This document shows positions 1 to 9,431 of a stretch of 64,000 nt of DNA, piece after piece; position 1 is the stretch's first letter, and each line of letters opens with the position of its first letter. Both the position numbers and the translations under genes were made by a program. The notes beneath the pieces were generated by a model. The model was not told where the DNA came from, did no database searches, and worked only from the letters and a program-made list of their open reading frames with translations. The stretch spans positions 372,001-436,000 of the forward strand of contig NZ_JAIVAM010000002.1 in assembly GCF_020171845.1 (NCBI RefSeq), in the 5' to 3' direction. This stretch comes from Cytobacillus kochii (GTDB taxonomy: Bacteria; Bacillota; Bacilli; Bacillales; Cytobacillaceae).

Positions 1-1230
1 GTACTAGAAGATAATTTTGACAGTCCTACATTAGAGCATGTTGGACTAATGGAATCTGCCTCTGATTTTGCAGTTATCATCACTGATGAAACAGGAAATA
101 TCATTATAAACTCTGACCCAGTTGAACAAGAAATGAAAGATGCAATCGAACATACTGATTATAATGATATGCCAACTGAGGGGGAAATCGTTGAGAATCG
201 TTGGAATAAGAAGAAGTATATAGTAGCAGATAGTCCAATTACAATTAATGGTAAACATCAAGGTCACGTCTTTATGTTTGCTCCTACAAATAATGTGAAA
301 AAAATTGTTGATCATTTAAGTGATCAATTTCTCGTAATCGGCATGATAACGATACTATTAACTATTATTACTATTTTTATTCTGTCTAGGTTTATTACGC
401 TTCCAGTGATTAAAATAAAGGAAGCGACGGAACAGTTAAGTAAAGGGAAAAATAAGGTTGAGTTAAATACGGAAAGAAAAGATGAACTAGGAGAGTTATC
501 AAATTCTATTACTAAATTATCCCAGGACTTGGAACGACTAAGAAATGATAGAAATGAATTTTTAGCGAGTATATCACACGAACTTAGGACTCCATTAACC
601 TATATAAAAGGATATGCGGATATAATCAGTCGCCCTGATATTACACGTGAAGAAAAAGAAGAGTTTATTATTATAATACGTGAAGAAACAGAACAATTAA
701 ATGTACTTATAAAGAATTTGTTTGAATTAGCCAAAATGGATAAAAACAATTTTGTCATTCATCCTGAAAAGGTTCTGTTAGAAGAGTTACTCTATTCGCT
801 AGCGGACCGTATTAGACCTGCTTATGCAGAAAAAAACATAACATTATCTGTTAGCTGCCCCAAGGATATAATAGCATTTGTCGATTCAGAGAGAATTCAA
901 CAGGTTTTACTAAATATATTAGATAATGCTAGAAAACATTCTTTTGAAGGTGGCTATGTTTCATTAGAGGTATATGAAACGAATCAAGTTACAAATATTA
1001 TTATTACTGATGATGGGGAGGGGATTCCGAAAGAAGACCTTCCAAAAATATTTGATCGTTTATACAGAGTTGAAAAATCGAGGTCACGAAAAAGTGGTGG
1101 TGCTGGGTTAGGGTTAGCAATTGTTAAAGAAATTATAGAATCCCATGGGGGAAGTGTGGAAGTACTAAGTGAATTAGGAAAGGGTACAAGTGTTACTATT
1201 TCATTAAGGAGAGGCAACAAAGATGAATAA
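1..1230 (+). CDS. Sensor histidine kinase, 5' end outside window
   Basis: Membrane sensor kinase that should phosphorylate the response regulator encoded next. The frame is open from base 1, so the true start and first membrane segment lie upstream. Visible in order: the rest of an extracytoplasmic sensor region (to about residue 108), a transmembrane segment (about 110-135), a HAMP linker, a HisKA dimerisation helix with SHELRTP (phospho-acceptor His193 of the visible part), and an HATPase domain with N-box DNARKH, G1 DDGEGIP and G2 GGAGLGLA. All catalytic motifs are intact. The stop overlaps the regulator's ATG (shared ATGAATAA), implying translational coupling. The gene order kinase then regulator is less common. 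A copper or envelope-stress role is inferred only from the neighbours. Confidence 0.93.
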   Translation, partial: VLEDNFDSPTLEHVGLMESASDFAVIITDETGNIIINSDPVEQEMKDAIEHTDYNDMPTEGEIVENRWNKKKYIVADSPITINGKHQGHVFMFAPTNNVKKIVDHLSDQFLVIGMITILLTIITIFILSRFITLPVIKIKEATEQLSKGKNKVELNTERKDELGELSNSITKLSQDLERLRNDRNEFLASISHELRTPLTYIKGYADIISRPDITREEKEEFIIIIREETEQLNVLIKNLFELAKMDKNNFVIHPEKVLLEELLYSLADRIRPAYAEKNITLSVSCPKDIIAFVDSERIQQVLLNILDNARKHSFEGGYVSLEVYETNQVTNIIITDDGEGIPKEDLPKIFDRLYRVEKSRSRKSGGAGLGLAIVKEIIESHGGSVEVLSELGKGTSVTISLRRGNKDE

Positions 1231-1903
1231 AGTTCTATTAGTTGATGATGAAAAGCGTATGTTAGATTTATTAGCTTTGTATTTGAGACCTCACAATTAT
1301 GATTACAAAAAAGCTATTGATTCAAATGAAGCCTTGAGATTTCTGAAAGAAGAGGCTTTTGACATCGTTTTACTTGATGTAATGATGCCAAAAATGGATG
1401 GTTGGGAACTATGCAAGGAAATCAGGAAATTTTCTGATGTTCCTATTATTATGGTTACTGCACGTGAACAGAGAGAAGATATTGTTAAAGGATTAAAACT
1501 AGGGGCAGATGATTATATTACAAAGCCGTTTAACGAAGATGAATTATTAGCTAGAATGGAAGCACTACTACGCAGAAGAACTCCAACTAATTATGTTGAA
1601 ATAAATGGGTTACTATGGGATGAAAGAAGTTATGAGCTTTCCTATAAAAATAAGGCAATCAAACTAACACCTAAAGAATTTATCATGATTGGATATTTGA
1701 TAAAAAACCCTAATCAAGTGTTTGGACGGGAGCAACTAATCGACCTAATTTGGGGATTTGAATCAGATACAGGTGGAAGAACAGTTGACTCCCACGTGAG
1801 AAATATAAGAGAAAAGATCCGTCAGGCAGGATTCCCTATTGATGAACATTTTATAACTGTTTGGGGTGTGGGGTATAAATGGATTAACACTCCCATCAAT
1901 TGA
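1223..1903 (+). CDS. OmpR/PhoB-family response regulator
   Basis: DNA-binding regulator, 226 residues, the usual family length. The receiver domain has the acidic pocket Asp8/Asp9, phosphorylation site Asp52 (LLDVMMP), Thr79 and Lys101 (TKPF). The C-terminal winged helix has the family signature around GGRTVDSHVRNIREK and ends with the typical VWGVGYKW hairpin. It overlaps the upstream kinase by 8 bases, so the two form an operon. Its targets cannot be read from the sequence. The small secreted protein and copper ATPase just downstream are plausible, but the ATPase has its own CsoR-like site. Confidence 0.95.
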   Translation: MNKVLLVDDEKRMLDLLALYLRPHNYDYKKAIDSNEALRFLKEEAFDIVLLDVMMPKMDGWELCKEIRKFSDVPIIMVTAREQREDIVKGLKLGADDYITKPFNEDELLARMEALLRRRTPTNYVEINGLLWDERSYELSYKNKAIKLTPKEFIMIGYLIKNPNQVFGREQLIDLIWGFESDTGGRTVDSHVRNIREKIRQAGFPIDEHFITVWGVGYKWINTPIN

Positions 1904-2014
1904 TTCCTAAATTAGATTTATGGAAACCCTGCTCTTTTTGTCAATAATTTGTAACGTTTTCTCGATAATTAATTGAAAAACTTTTTTTAAATTTATTATA
2001 AGGGAGGGATACAG

Positions 2015-2233
2015 ATGAAAAAAAGACTTATATCTTTGGGTCTTGTAGTTGCTTTTGTTTTAGGTATAGGAAATGTTGTGTATGCAAATAGTGAGACAGA
2101 AGGCTGGGGCTTTGAGGAAATGCTTCCATTCATGAAACAAATGCACCCAGAGATGAATGAACAAAAAATGGAGCAAATGTATCAAAATTGTCATGGTTCA
2201 AGTGATGAGGTTCCTATGAATAAACAATTATAA
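2015..2233 (+). CDS. Small secreted protein, unknown function
   Basis: A 72-residue protein with a clear N-terminal signal peptide (MKKR, then a hydrophobic stretch, probable cleavage after VYA). The mature part is about 48 residues, acidic and rich in Met and Glu, with one His and one Cys close together (NCHG). The repeated Met residues and the His/Cys pair would suit metal binding, which is an inference from composition and the copper-gene context. GGGAGGG lies 8-10 bases before ATG. It is followed by a strong terminator, so it is the last gene of its unit. I do not recognise a named family. Confidence 0.75.
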   Translation: MKKRLISLGLVVAFVLGIGNVVYANSETEGWGFEEMLPFMKQMHPEMNEQKMEQMYQNCHGSSDEVPMNKQL

Positions 2234-2291
2234 CACCATTTGCCATAACAGACTAATATCCCCCTAACATCAGTCGAAATAATAAAAAAAT

Positions 2292-2320
2292 AGAACTACT
2301 ATGAATAGTTCTGTTTTTTT
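2292..2320 (+). terminator. Rho-independent terminator
   Basis: AGAACTA and TAGTTCT form a 7-bp stem with a short loop, followed by seven T. It separates the two-component/secreted protein unit from the copper ATPase. Confidence 0.85.
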
Positions 2321-2332
2321 GTGGTTAAAAAT

Positions 2333-2347
2333 TACCCAACAGGGGTA
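2333..2347 (+). promoter_or_regulatory. CsoR-like operator before copB
   Basis: TACCC-AACA-GGGGTA is a GC-rich pseudo-inverted repeat in an AT-rich spacer, matching the form of CsoR operators such as that of Bacillus copZA. It abuts a TATAGT -10 hexamer at 2346-2351. A CsoR gene is present at 10.2 kb. Copper-induced derepression of the ATPase is inferred. Confidence 0.75.
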
Positions 2348-2435
2348 TAGTATGGTATGTTAGAAATAAGAAAGGTAGATGTTGTGCAAAATATGTATCG
2401 ACAAATAAAATAATATTTTGGAGGGAGTGTTATCA

Positions 2436-4604
2436 ATGGCAAAACATGAGCATGAAAAACATATGCATAGTGAACATGAACACAATAAACACCAACACCA
2501 TGACCATCAAAACCTCGAACACCATAATCATGACCATAATAGTAAACATAATCATGAGACTCACCATGAACATAGCGGGCATGAAGGCCATAATAATCAT
2601 GATCATGATAGTCACGGAAATAACGGACATCATCATGGTAGTCACGGTGGCCACGGCCATCATGATCATGGAGGTATGGTAGATGATTTTAAGAAACGAT
2701 TCTTTATTTCTTTAATTTTTACCATTCCAATTCTCGCACTATCTCCGATGATTCAGGATTTTACTGGGGTAGATTGGCGTTTTACCGGTGATATGTATAT
2801 TTTATTCGCATTATCATCAATAGTATTCTTCTATGGTGGCTGGCCGTTTATAACCGGTGGAATCCACGAACTGAAAGACAAGAATCCTGGAATGATGACG
2901 CTAATAGCCCTAGCAATCACCATTGCATATGGATATAGTACTCTTGTTGTATTCGGATGGGAAGGTCATCAGTTATATTGGGAATTAGCAACGTTAGTGG
3001 ATATTATGTTGTTAGGACATTGGATTGAAATGCGATCTGTAATGGGAGCATCTAATGCACTAGAGCAACTAGTGAAACTCATGCCTAATGAAGCACATAG
3101 GATAGATGATAACGGACAGATACAAGATGTTCCTTTGTCAGATTTGAAAAGTAATGACAGGGTACTTGTAAAACCAGGTGAAAAAATTCCTGTTGATGGG
3201 ACAATTATTGATGGGAAGTCAGCAATTGACGAGTCTATGCTAACAGGAGAGTCAATTCCAGTTGAAAAAAACAAAGGTGATGAAGTAATCGGTGGGTCTG
3301 TGAATAAAGAAGGTTCGCTTACGATTCAAGTAGAAAAAACTGGTGAAGATTCGTATTTATCACAGGTTATTACAATGGTTAAAGAAGCTCAGGAATCAAA
3401 ATCCAAGACACAGGATTTAACAAATCGTGCAGCAAAATGGTTGTTTTATCTTGCTTTAACGGCAGGTTTCGCAACACTTTTCATTTGGTTATTACTTGGA
3501 TATTCATTTGATGTAGCTGTTGAACGTATGGTGACAGTAATGGTTATTACATGTCCTCATGCCTTGGGATTAGCTGCACCACTTGTCGTAGCAGTTTCTA
3601 CAGCGATATCAGCTAAAAAAGGGTTGTTAATTCGTAACCGTGCAAACTTTGAAGGTGCACGCAATCTAAATGCGGTTGTTTTTGATAAGACTGGTACACT
3701 AACTAAAGGTGAATTTGGTGTAACTGACATCATACCTAGTGAGGGGTATAGTGAAGATGAAATTTTAAAATTGGCAGCTAGTATAGAGCAAAATTCTGAA
3801 CATCCTATAGCAACTGGAATTGTGAAAGAGACGAATGAAAAAGATATTAATTTAGGAAAAGTTACAGACTTTGAATCAATAACAGGCAAAGGTATTCAAG
3901 GGAAAGTAGATGGTAAAAAAGTAAATGTTGTAAGTCCAGGCTATGTAAATAGCAATAACTTATCGTATAACAAGCTATTATTTAATAAAATGTCTGAAGA
4001 AGGAAAAACAGTTGTATTTGTCCTACTTGAAGATGAGCTGATTGGTATGATTGCACTTGCAGACATAGTTCGGGAAACAGCAAAAGAAGCAATTGCAACC
4101 TTAAAGAAAAATGGAATTCATTCAATTATGCTTACGGGTGATAATAAAAAAGTAGCTAACTGGGTGGCAAATCAATTAGGAATAGAAGAAGTTTATGCGG
4201 AAGTTCTACCAGATGATAAAGCAAATCAAATAAAACGGATTCAAGAAAAGGGTTGGAAGGTTGCTATGACGGGAGATGGAGTCAATGATGCTCCAGCACT
4301 TGCGACAGCAGATTTAGGTATTGCAATTGGTGCAGGTACAGATGTAGCAATGGAAACCGCTGATGTTGTTCTTGTTAAAAGTAACCCAAATGATGTTGTA
4401 GCTCTAATGGATTTATCAAGAAAAACATATCGAAAAATGGTACAGAATCTATGGTGGGCAACAGGATATAACATTTTTGCAATCCCACTTGCTGCGGGTG
4501 TCCTAGCCCCAGTTGGAATTGTGTTAAGTCCAGCAGTTGGTGCTGTACTGATGAGTTTAAGTACAATAATTGTGGCTATTAATGCAAGATTGTTGAAAGC
4601 ATAA
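2436..4604 (+). CDS. copB: CopB-type copper-exporting P1B-ATPase
   Basis: Membrane ATPase expected to pump copper out of the cytoplasm. The first 80 or so residues are extremely His-rich with Asp/Glu/Asn, replacing the CxxC domains of CopA. The membrane metal site is CPH (373-375), the hallmark of the CopB group. Phosphorylation Asp417 sits in DKTGT. The actuator TGES loop and hinge GDGVND are present. At 722 residues it has normal length. The ATG at 2436 is chosen because GGAGGGAG sits just before it; an in-frame TTG at 2418 would lie upstream of that ribosome binding site. It is a single-gene unit between a CsoR-like operator and a terminator. Silver transport is also possible for this family. 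Confidence 0.93.
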   Translation: MAKHEHEKHMHSEHEHNKHQHHDHQNLEHHNHDHNSKHNHETHHEHSGHEGHNNHDHDSHGNNGHHHGSHGGHGHHDHGGMVDDFKKRFFISLIFTIPILALSPMIQDFTGVDWRFTGDMYILFALSSIVFFYGGWPFITGGIHELKDKNPGMMTLIALAITIAYGYSTLVVFGWEGHQLYWELATLVDIMLLGHWIEMRSVMGASNALEQLVKLMPNEAHRIDDNGQIQDVPLSDLKSNDRVLVKPGEKIPVDGTIIDGKSAIDESMLTGESIPVEKNKGDEVIGGSVNKEGSLTIQVEKTGEDSYLSQVITMVKEAQESKSKTQDLTNRAAKWLFYLALTAGFATLFIWLLLGYSFDVAVERMVTVMVITCPHALGLAAPLVVAVSTAISAKKGLLIRNRANFEGARNLNAVVFDKTGTLTKGEFGVTDIIPSEGYSEDEILKLAASIEQNSEHPIATGIVKETNEKDINLGKVTDFESITGKGIQGKVDGKKVNVVSPGYVNSNNLSYNKLLFNKMSEEGKTVVFVLLEDELIGMIALADIVRETAKEAIATLKKNGIHSIMLTGDNKKVANWVANQLGIEEVYAEVLPDDKANQIKRIQEKGWKVAMTGDGVNDAPALATADLGIAIGAGTDVAMETADVVLVKSNPNDVVALMDLSRKTYRKMVQNLWWATGYNIFAIPLAAGVLAPVGIVLSPAVGAVLMSLSTIIVAINARLLKA

Positions 4605-4634
4605 TGTCAACACCTAAAGTAAATATACACCAAA

Positions 4635-4668
4635 AAAACCCTAGGATTGGAATAGTTCTAGGGTTTTT
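4635..4668 (+). terminator. Rho-independent terminator after copB
   Basis: AAAACCCTAG pairs with CTAGGGTTTT over a 13-base loop, ending in a T run. Confidence 0.88.
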
Positions 4669-4761
4669 AATTCTATGATATCAAGTAGTTTTTAAGGAAT
4701 AGTTATATCGTATAACACAAAAGTGCCTAATCATTTTATAAATATTTTTTTTTAAGTTCTA

Positions 4762-5103
4762 TTATAGTTTTTTACTTTTGAGTAATATAAATGATTCGTC
4801 AATAGATAAATAAAGATGAAACACTTCGTCCTTTTTTAAATGCAATGTCCTCATTAATTCTTCTGGAATTCGAATAGATCCCTTGTTAGAAATTATCATT
4901 ATGTTTTCTACTGTTTCACCAATTAGCTTCTTAATGACCAATTCCTGTGAATTTGTTATTAAACTTACTGTAACTGCATCTCCTGCTATTAATGACAGTG
5001 AATTTCTAATAGTAGTTGGAAGTGTTATACACTGGGATTTATTTAGAATACAATACAGACCTGTATTAATTAGTTTATTTTGGGAAGTATTTATTTCGTA
5101 CAC
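4762..5103 (-). CDS. Tandem AbrB/SpoVT-type swapped-hairpin protein
   Basis: About 113 residues made of two similar halves. Each resembles the AbrB/MazE DNA-binding swapped hairpin: a beta start ending in (I/T)xxP, a short helix, then a hydrophobic strand (LNKSQCITLPTTIRNSL and NKGSIRIPEELMRTLHL). A transition-state-type regulator or an antitoxin-like DNA-binding protein is likely; no toxin gene is adjacent. The GTG at 5103 is chosen because GAGGTG precedes it by 7 bases. The longer frame back to 5139 has no such site. It is a monocistron oriented toward copB. Confidence 0.65.
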   Translation of the reverse strand: MYEINTSQNKLINTGLYCILNKSQCITLPTTIRNSLSLIAGDAVTVSLITNSQELVIKKLIGETVENIMIISNKGSIRIPEELMRTLHLKKDEVFHLYLSIDESFILLKSKKL

Positions 5104-5199
5104 AAACAAACACCTCAATTCTTTTAAGAATATTAACAAGAAAATGTTAAGAATTTCTGCAGAAAAATAAAGTGAGGAGAGTTAATTAGTTAAAGGAAA

Positions 5200-5236
5200 A
5201 GAATCGAGTTGCTTATCTTTGATAAGACCCGATTCT
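5200..5236 (-). terminator. Terminator of the cueP unit
   Basis: AGAATCG/CGATTCT outer and CTTATC/GATAAG inner stems. On the minus strand the hairpin is followed by TTTTCCTTT, which fits termination downstream of cueP. Confidence 0.65.
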
Positions 5237-5304
5237 AATGAAAGTATCACTTATAAAAAACACAATTATTTTCTTTTAAAACAAGAGGTATCCATGAGTA
5301 AACA

Positions 5305-5829
5305 CTAAATTAACTGCATTGTTGTTATACAAGTATTATCCCCTTCAAAAGTTGAAATCTCAGATTCTGCTGTTTTACCATCGTATTGAATCTCTACCTT
5401 ATATGTTTTGTCACGAGGTAGCCAAAAATCAATAAATCCATTTTCAAGAGATGTTATAGTTTCATCAACAAGCACATTACCTTCTTCATCTTGAATATAA
5501 ACATCGAATTCCTTTTCTACTAATTCTCCCTGGCAACCAGTTAAGCTATGATCTGAACAAGGATGTGTAGTCTCAATAAATGGTGCAATGGAAACAAAAA
5601 ATTCATCTTCAGGAAGGTCATAAGTAGTCTCTTTATTCTCACTATCAGTTACTATAAGCTCGTCTGAAGTAATGGAAGCAGAAACATCCTCATCTGCATC
5701 TCCAACACTGTAATCTTGGACTATCTTCTTGATATCTTGTGTCTCTACTTCGTTTGTTGTATTGTCACTACAAGCGGCCACGGTTAAGATAAGTATTAAC
5801 CCCAGCACTGCTAATAAACTTTTTTTCAT
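5305..5829 (-). CDS. cueP: CueP-family copper-binding lipoprotein
   Basis: Predicted lipoprotein (lipobox ending at Cys20, AVLG...TVAAC) that should face the outside of the membrane. The mature part carries the CueP cysteines: Cys91 and Cys99 in HPCSDHSLTGCQGE and Cys166 in NTCITT near the C-terminus. In Salmonella CueP, conserved cysteines bind copper and must be kept reduced by a DsbD-type pathway. Here cueP lies downstream of a CcdA and a ResA-like gene on the same strand, which can supply that reductant. Length 174 residues, normal for the family. Start ATG follows AAAGGAG. Confidence 0.85.
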   Translation of the reverse strand: MKKSLLAVLGLILILTVAACSDNTTNEVETQDIKKIVQDYSVGDADEDVSASITSDELIVTDSENKETTYDLPEDEFFVSIAPFIETTHPCSDHSLTGCQGELVEKEFDVYIQDEEGNVLVDETITSLENGFIDFWLPRDKTYKVEIQYDGKTAESEISTFEGDNTCITTMQLI

Positions 5830-5994
5830 AAGTTGCTCCTACTCCTTTTTCATCTAATCTGTTAAACTTTAAAAGACCTTTATGTGGATGTTAAGTAAAC
5901 CCTATATATTTTTACATTACTTATAAGATTAATTATAATATCCAAATGTGCATTATTTGTGCAAATTTAATAGAGAAATTGTGGTAAATTTAAT

Positions 5995-6699
5995 TTAAAA
6001 ACCATAAAAACCAAACCATCCAGCCAAAAATGAAGTTAATTTAGTCATCCAGTCAAAGAACAGTGCTACTCCCATGAAAATCATAATGTATCCACCGATT
6101 TTAACTAATTTAAGGCTATGTTTTCTAATCCACTTTAATTTACCAATAAAGAATGCCAATAAAAGAAACGGAATAGAAAAGCCTAAAACATAGCTAATCA
6201 TCATAATCATACCAACATCGGGGCTGGTTGCAGCCAATGATAATACGATGGCCAGTATTGGACCCGTACAAGGAGTCCATCCTAATGAAAATGCCATCCC
6301 TATAATGAATGATCCAAAATAACCTCCCGGGCGATTTTTGAAGCCTATTTTTTTATCCTTCATTAGAAATTTAAAATTAAATACTCCTACAATTACTAGT
6401 CCAAAGAAAATGATTAAAATAGCACCAATTTGCCTAATGCCATCTTGATAAGTTAATAGGAATTCTGATATAAATGAAGTGGTAAACCCAATCATGATAA
6501 AAATACTTGAAAATCCTATTAAAAATAAAATGGTATGTAAAAGAGCCTTTTTGTTGATTTTTTTATTTTCCTCTCTTATCTCACTTACGCTCATTCCTGT
6601 TATGTAAGATAAAAACGCTGGATATAGTGGTAATACGCATGGTGAAATAAAAGAAAGAAAACCAGCCCCAAAAGCTAAAAATATGTTAATTTCATTCAA
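5995..6699 (-). CDS. ccdA: CcdA-like thiol-disulfide transmembrane electron carrier
   Basis: Six-helix membrane protein of the CcdA/DsbD-beta family (234 residues). It passes electrons from cytoplasmic thioredoxin to extracytoplasmic thioredoxin-like proteins. The redox cysteines are Cys21 (ISPCVLPLYPAFLSY) and Cys144 (GWTPCTGP), both in the conserved Pro-containing motifs. The start is a TTG preceded by AAAGGGGG at 7 bases. It is 32 bases downstream of the ResA-like gene and upstream of cueP, so the three probably act as one extracytoplasmic thiol module. The symbol is by family; it is not necessarily the cell's main CcdA. Confidence 0.9.
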   Translation of the reverse strand: MNEINIFLAFGAGFLSFISPCVLPLYPAFLSYITGMSVSEIREENKKINKKALLHTILFLIGFSSIFIMIGFTTSFISEFLLTYQDGIRQIGAILIIFFGLVIVGVFNFKFLMKDKKIGFKNRPGGYFGSFIIGMAFSLGWTPCTGPILAIVLSLAATSPDVGMIMMISYVLGFSIPFLLLAFFIGKLKWIRKHSLKLVKIGGYIMIFMGVALFFDWMTKLTSFLAGWFGFYGF

Positions 6700-6731
6700 T
6701 TTTTATCCCCCTTTATAAGAACATCAGCAGC

Positions 6732-7307
6732 CTATTGTTTTGGCAATATTTCTTTAAAATAACTCTCCAAACTTTCTAATGATAAGGCTCCATTTACAAC
6801 TCTCTGAATTTTTCCATCCGGATTAATGAATATGGAACTTGGAATTGGTCCTATTTTGTATAAATCCCTGACCTCTCCTGTTTTATCATGGGGAATTGGA
6901 AAGGTTAGATCATATTTATCAATAAAACGATCGACAACCAATTCTGTACTATCTAAACTAACTGCAATAATTTCAATTCCTTTTTCTTTATATTCGGGAT
7001 AAAGTGCTTGCATGTAAGGCATTTCATCTTCACATGGCTTACACCAAGTCCCCCAAAAGTTTAACATAACACCTTGCCCCTTAAAATCACTAAGTTGTAT
7101 AGATTCTAATTCATTATTTTTATTAATTTGTTTTAATGTGAAGTCTGGAGCATCATCTTCTTCTTGATAAATCGTATTATCTGCTTGTAAATTGGATACT
7201 AATGCAAATACAATAGCTCCTATCATTACAGCTAAAATAGTCGTTCTAAAAATTAAGCGATTTCTTTTTTTGTTTTTCTTATTCTTTTTGGCTTGCTTTA
7301 GACTCAT
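6732..7307 (-). CDS. ResA-like membrane-anchored thiol-disulfide oxidoreductase
   Basis: Thioredoxin-fold protein of the TlpA/ResA family, 191 residues. A lysine-rich cytoplasmic tip is followed by one membrane anchor (about residues 19-40), then a thioredoxin domain with active site WCKPC (Cys89, Cys92) and the cis-Pro region GPIPSS. ResA reduces apocytochrome c in Bacillus. Here the partner genes are ccdA and cueP, so reduction of copper-protein cysteines is the more likely job, by inference from context. First gene of its operon. ATG follows GGGAGAG. Confidence 0.9.
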   Translation of the reverse strand: MSLKQAKKNKKNKKRNRLIFRTTILAVMIGAIVFALVSNLQADNTIYQEEDDAPDFTLKQINKNNELESIQLSDFKGQGVMLNFWGTWCKPCEDEMPYMQALYPEYKEKGIEIIAVSLDSTELVVDRFIDKYDLTFPIPHDKTGEVRDLYKIGPIPSSIFINPDGKIQRVVNGALSLESLESYFKEILPKQ

Positions 7308-7635
7308 TTATATCTCTCCCTACAGTAAAACCCATTTGTTATTTATATACACAGTTCATTTTATTTTAAAGAAAATATGTGCATAAATTGTCAAGATATA
7401 TTGTAGTTTTTATGAATACTCCTATTCCAAGACCAACAACAAGTTGTGCTTATACACAGCCAGAAGTATATAATTTCTCATATAAATATCGGTGATGATT
7501 TTGAAGATATATAATGCCAAGATTTATTAAGTTTTTGTGCAGTTTTTATGGAGTTTTTTAATTTCTGTTTATTCTAAAACAGTTTAGGTAACAGTATAAA
7601 AGGTATTAAAAATTTATTGAAGGAGAGATGAAACG
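7308..7635 (+). other. Divergent intergenic region
   Basis: AT-rich spacer between the resA-like operon (leftward) and the csp3-like gene (rightward), expected to hold both promoters. No convincing CsoR-like operator was seen here, unlike at 2.3, 9.3 and 10.2 kb. Confidence 0.4.
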
Positions 7636-7962
7636 ATGGCACATGAACAACATTTAGAACTGATACAGGCATTACATGATTGTATGACTGAATGTAATCA
7701 CTGTTACGATGCTTGTTTAAAGGAAGAGGATATCCAAATGATGGCTGAATGTATTCGTTTGGATAGGGAGTGTGCAGACATTTGTAATTATCTTGAACAA
7801 GCCCTTTCAAGAAATACACCATTTGTTTCTGAATTGGCTGCTGTATGTGCAAAGATTTGTGAGGCATGTGGAAATGAATGTAAAAAGCATGATCATGACC
7901 ATTGCCAAAAATGTGCAGAGGCTTGCTTTAGATGTGCAGAGGCCTGTAAAAGTGTAGCATAA
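7636..7962 (+). CDS. Four-helix-bundle copper storage protein (Csp3-like)
   Basis: Cytosolic protein of 108 residues with no signal peptide and 16 cysteines, mostly in CxxxC or CxxC spacing on predicted helices, plus a HDHDH segment near the C-terminus. This is the pattern of Csp3/YhjQ-type copper storage proteins, whose four-helix bundle fills its core with Cys-bound Cu(I). It should buffer cytosolic copper alongside CopZ. A strong ribosome site (AAGGAGAG) precedes ATG and a bidirectional terminator follows. Confidence 0.9.
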   Translation: MAHEQHLELIQALHDCMTECNHCYDACLKEEDIQMMAECIRLDRECADICNYLEQALSRNTPFVSELAAVCAKICEACGNECKKHDHDHCQKCAEACFRCAEACKSVA

Positions 7963-7991
7963 TGGTACGGGAAGAATATAATCCTAAAACA

Positions 7992-8030
7992 AATACCCTG
8001 AAATGAATCCGTTCATTTCAGGGTATTTTT
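7992..8030. terminator. Bidirectional terminator
   Basis: A 16-bp perfect stem (AATACCCTGAAATGAA with its complement) has A and T runs on both sides. It lies between the convergent csp3-like and cupredoxin genes and can serve both. Confidence 0.9.
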
Positions 8031-8034
8031 AGAT

Positions 8035-8412
8035 TTATTGTACGACTAATGTTGATATCATTTCGTCATGTCCCTGCCCACAAGGGATATTACAGTATAT
8101 CGTATATTCTCCTAGTTCATCTGGGGTGAATGTTGCTTCTCCTTCGCCCTCAATGCTAACATCAAGGCCGTCAATTGCTATTCCATGCATTCCCTCAGCA
8201 TTGGTTAGTGTTACTTTGATCTCCTCACCTGCATTCACTGTATACTCGCCTTGGTCAAATTCAAAATTAGATGCGGTGATGTCGATCTGGCTAGCAGGTG
8301 AAGACTCTTCTTGGGAACCGGATTCACTTTGTTGATTTGTATTATCCCCACTACACGCAGCAAGTACTAACACGACACCTAAAAGTAGAGTAAATAATAT
8401 ATTTCTTTTCAA
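8035..8412 (-). CDS. CuA-type cupredoxin lipoprotein
   Basis: Predicted lipoprotein (lipobox ending at Cys20), then a Ser/Gln/Glu linker and a cupredoxin domain. The ligand set His76, Cys107, Cys111, His115 and Met118 (CNIPCGQGHDEM) matches the binuclear CuA site of cytochrome oxidase subunit II, so it is likely a small soluble CuA-like domain tethered outside the cell. It may bind or deliver copper, or carry electrons. The TTG at 8412 is chosen because GGGAGGT lies directly upstream; the longer frame to 8454 would include this site. Length 125 residues. Confidence 0.87.
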   Translation of the reverse strand: MKRNILFTLLLGVVLVLAACSGDNTNQQSESGSQEESSPASQIDITASNFEFDQGEYTVNAGEEIKVTLTNAEGMHGIAIDGLDVSIEGEGEATFTPDELGEYTIYCNIPCGQGHDEMISTLVVQ

Positions 8413-8620
8413 AATAAGACCTCCCATCTCTATGTTGAATGATGTACTTTTCAAGAATAAGGCTATATGGTAAATATCAATTTATTATGCAGTTAGAGAG
8501 ACGAATGTGTGAACATTTCCATTTCTTGAACAAATTTATATTAAAAAATGCTGGGAGTATTAGCAGTGGTATTGTATTTACTCTTTAACTATTAGTTCTT
8601 CTAGTTTATACCATACAAAA

Positions 8621-9202
8621 TTACTCGTTTGAATGATGCCCAATATGATTTTGTTTATGATCATTCGGAGTCTTAACATCAGTAAAAATCGGTCCTAATT
8701 GATTAAGTACAATAAAAATAAAACCAAAAAGAATAATTGTCAATAGTGGATTAGTATAGAATGTTACCTCTTTTTTACTTACTTCTTTTTGAATCAAATG
8801 GAGAAGGATTAGTAAAGTGGATAGAAAAAGAAAAAACATTATTTTAACGATTGCGTCATGATATTCTATCACTATCATTTCGCCAAGCATGGCTCCCATC
8901 ATACCACCCATAATTCCAGATAACATTCCGTCCAATACCGCTATAATGCTTACTGGTATACCAGCCAAAAAACCAGCCGACATACCAACAGCAATTCCTA
9001 AAATTGTAGCCATAAAAAAGTTTTCAGAAATTAATATTCCAACAATAACACCCACAGTTAGACCAACACTCATACCCATTGACATAGCTATCATCATGCC
9101 AGCCATATTAGTGAACTTTTTTCTGTGGGAAATCGTTTTAAAAATAACAAGAACTGAGAGTGAGAAAATTGTTATGAGTATTAGAAGTAATGATATTTCC
9201 AT
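8621..9202 (-). CDS. Met/Gly-rich multipass membrane protein, unknown
   Basis: 193 residues with about five predicted membrane helices. The central part (residues about 30-110) is dense in small residues with repeated GxxxG and many methionines (MMIAMSMGMSVGLTVGV, GGMMGAMLGEM). The C-terminal tail is His-rich (HKQNHIGHHSNE). Met-lined helices and a His tail would suit copper handling, but I do not recognise the family and the function is inferred from composition and place. It is transcribed alone, convergent with nothing, in the middle of the copper island. Confidence 0.7.
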   Translation of the reverse strand: MEISLLLILITIFSLSVLVIFKTISHRKKFTNMAGMMIAMSMGMSVGLTVGVIVGILISENFFMATILGIAVGMSAGFLAGIPVSIIAVLDGMLSGIMGGMMGAMLGEMIVIEYHDAIVKIMFFLFLSTLLILLHLIQKEVSKKEVTFYTNPLLTIILFGFIFIVLNQLGPIFTDVKTPNDHKQNHIGHHSNE

Positions 9203-9331
9203 TCTTTAGCTCCTTTCTTGTACAATATAATTAACCATATGTGTTCAGCAACTAAAAATATTCCTATCTTACTATCAAAATCGAGTAATTTATTACATAT
9301 GAAGAATCTTAGATTTTTTAAACACTTTACA

Positions 9332-9351
9332 TACACTAGGGGGGGTATAGT
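9332..9351 (+). promoter_or_regulatory. CsoR/CstR-like operator and -10
   Basis: TACACTAGGGGGGGTA followed by TATAGT (9346-9351). The right half matches the CsoR site form and the left half is weaker. It lies about 85 bases before the siroheme-type gene and resembles the sites at 2333 and 10168. Confidence 0.6.
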
Positions 9352-9431
9352 ATCATGTGAGGGGAATTAGTATTTAAAAATACTGTTTATTGTATCGAGA
9401 CAATAATATGGAAAAATAGGGGGAAATGAAT

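Noticed and set aside
2446-2682. Met/Ile-rich frames on both strands over the start of copB
   Set aside because: They are shadows of the His/Asp/Asn-rich N-terminus of CopB and have no ribosome sites.
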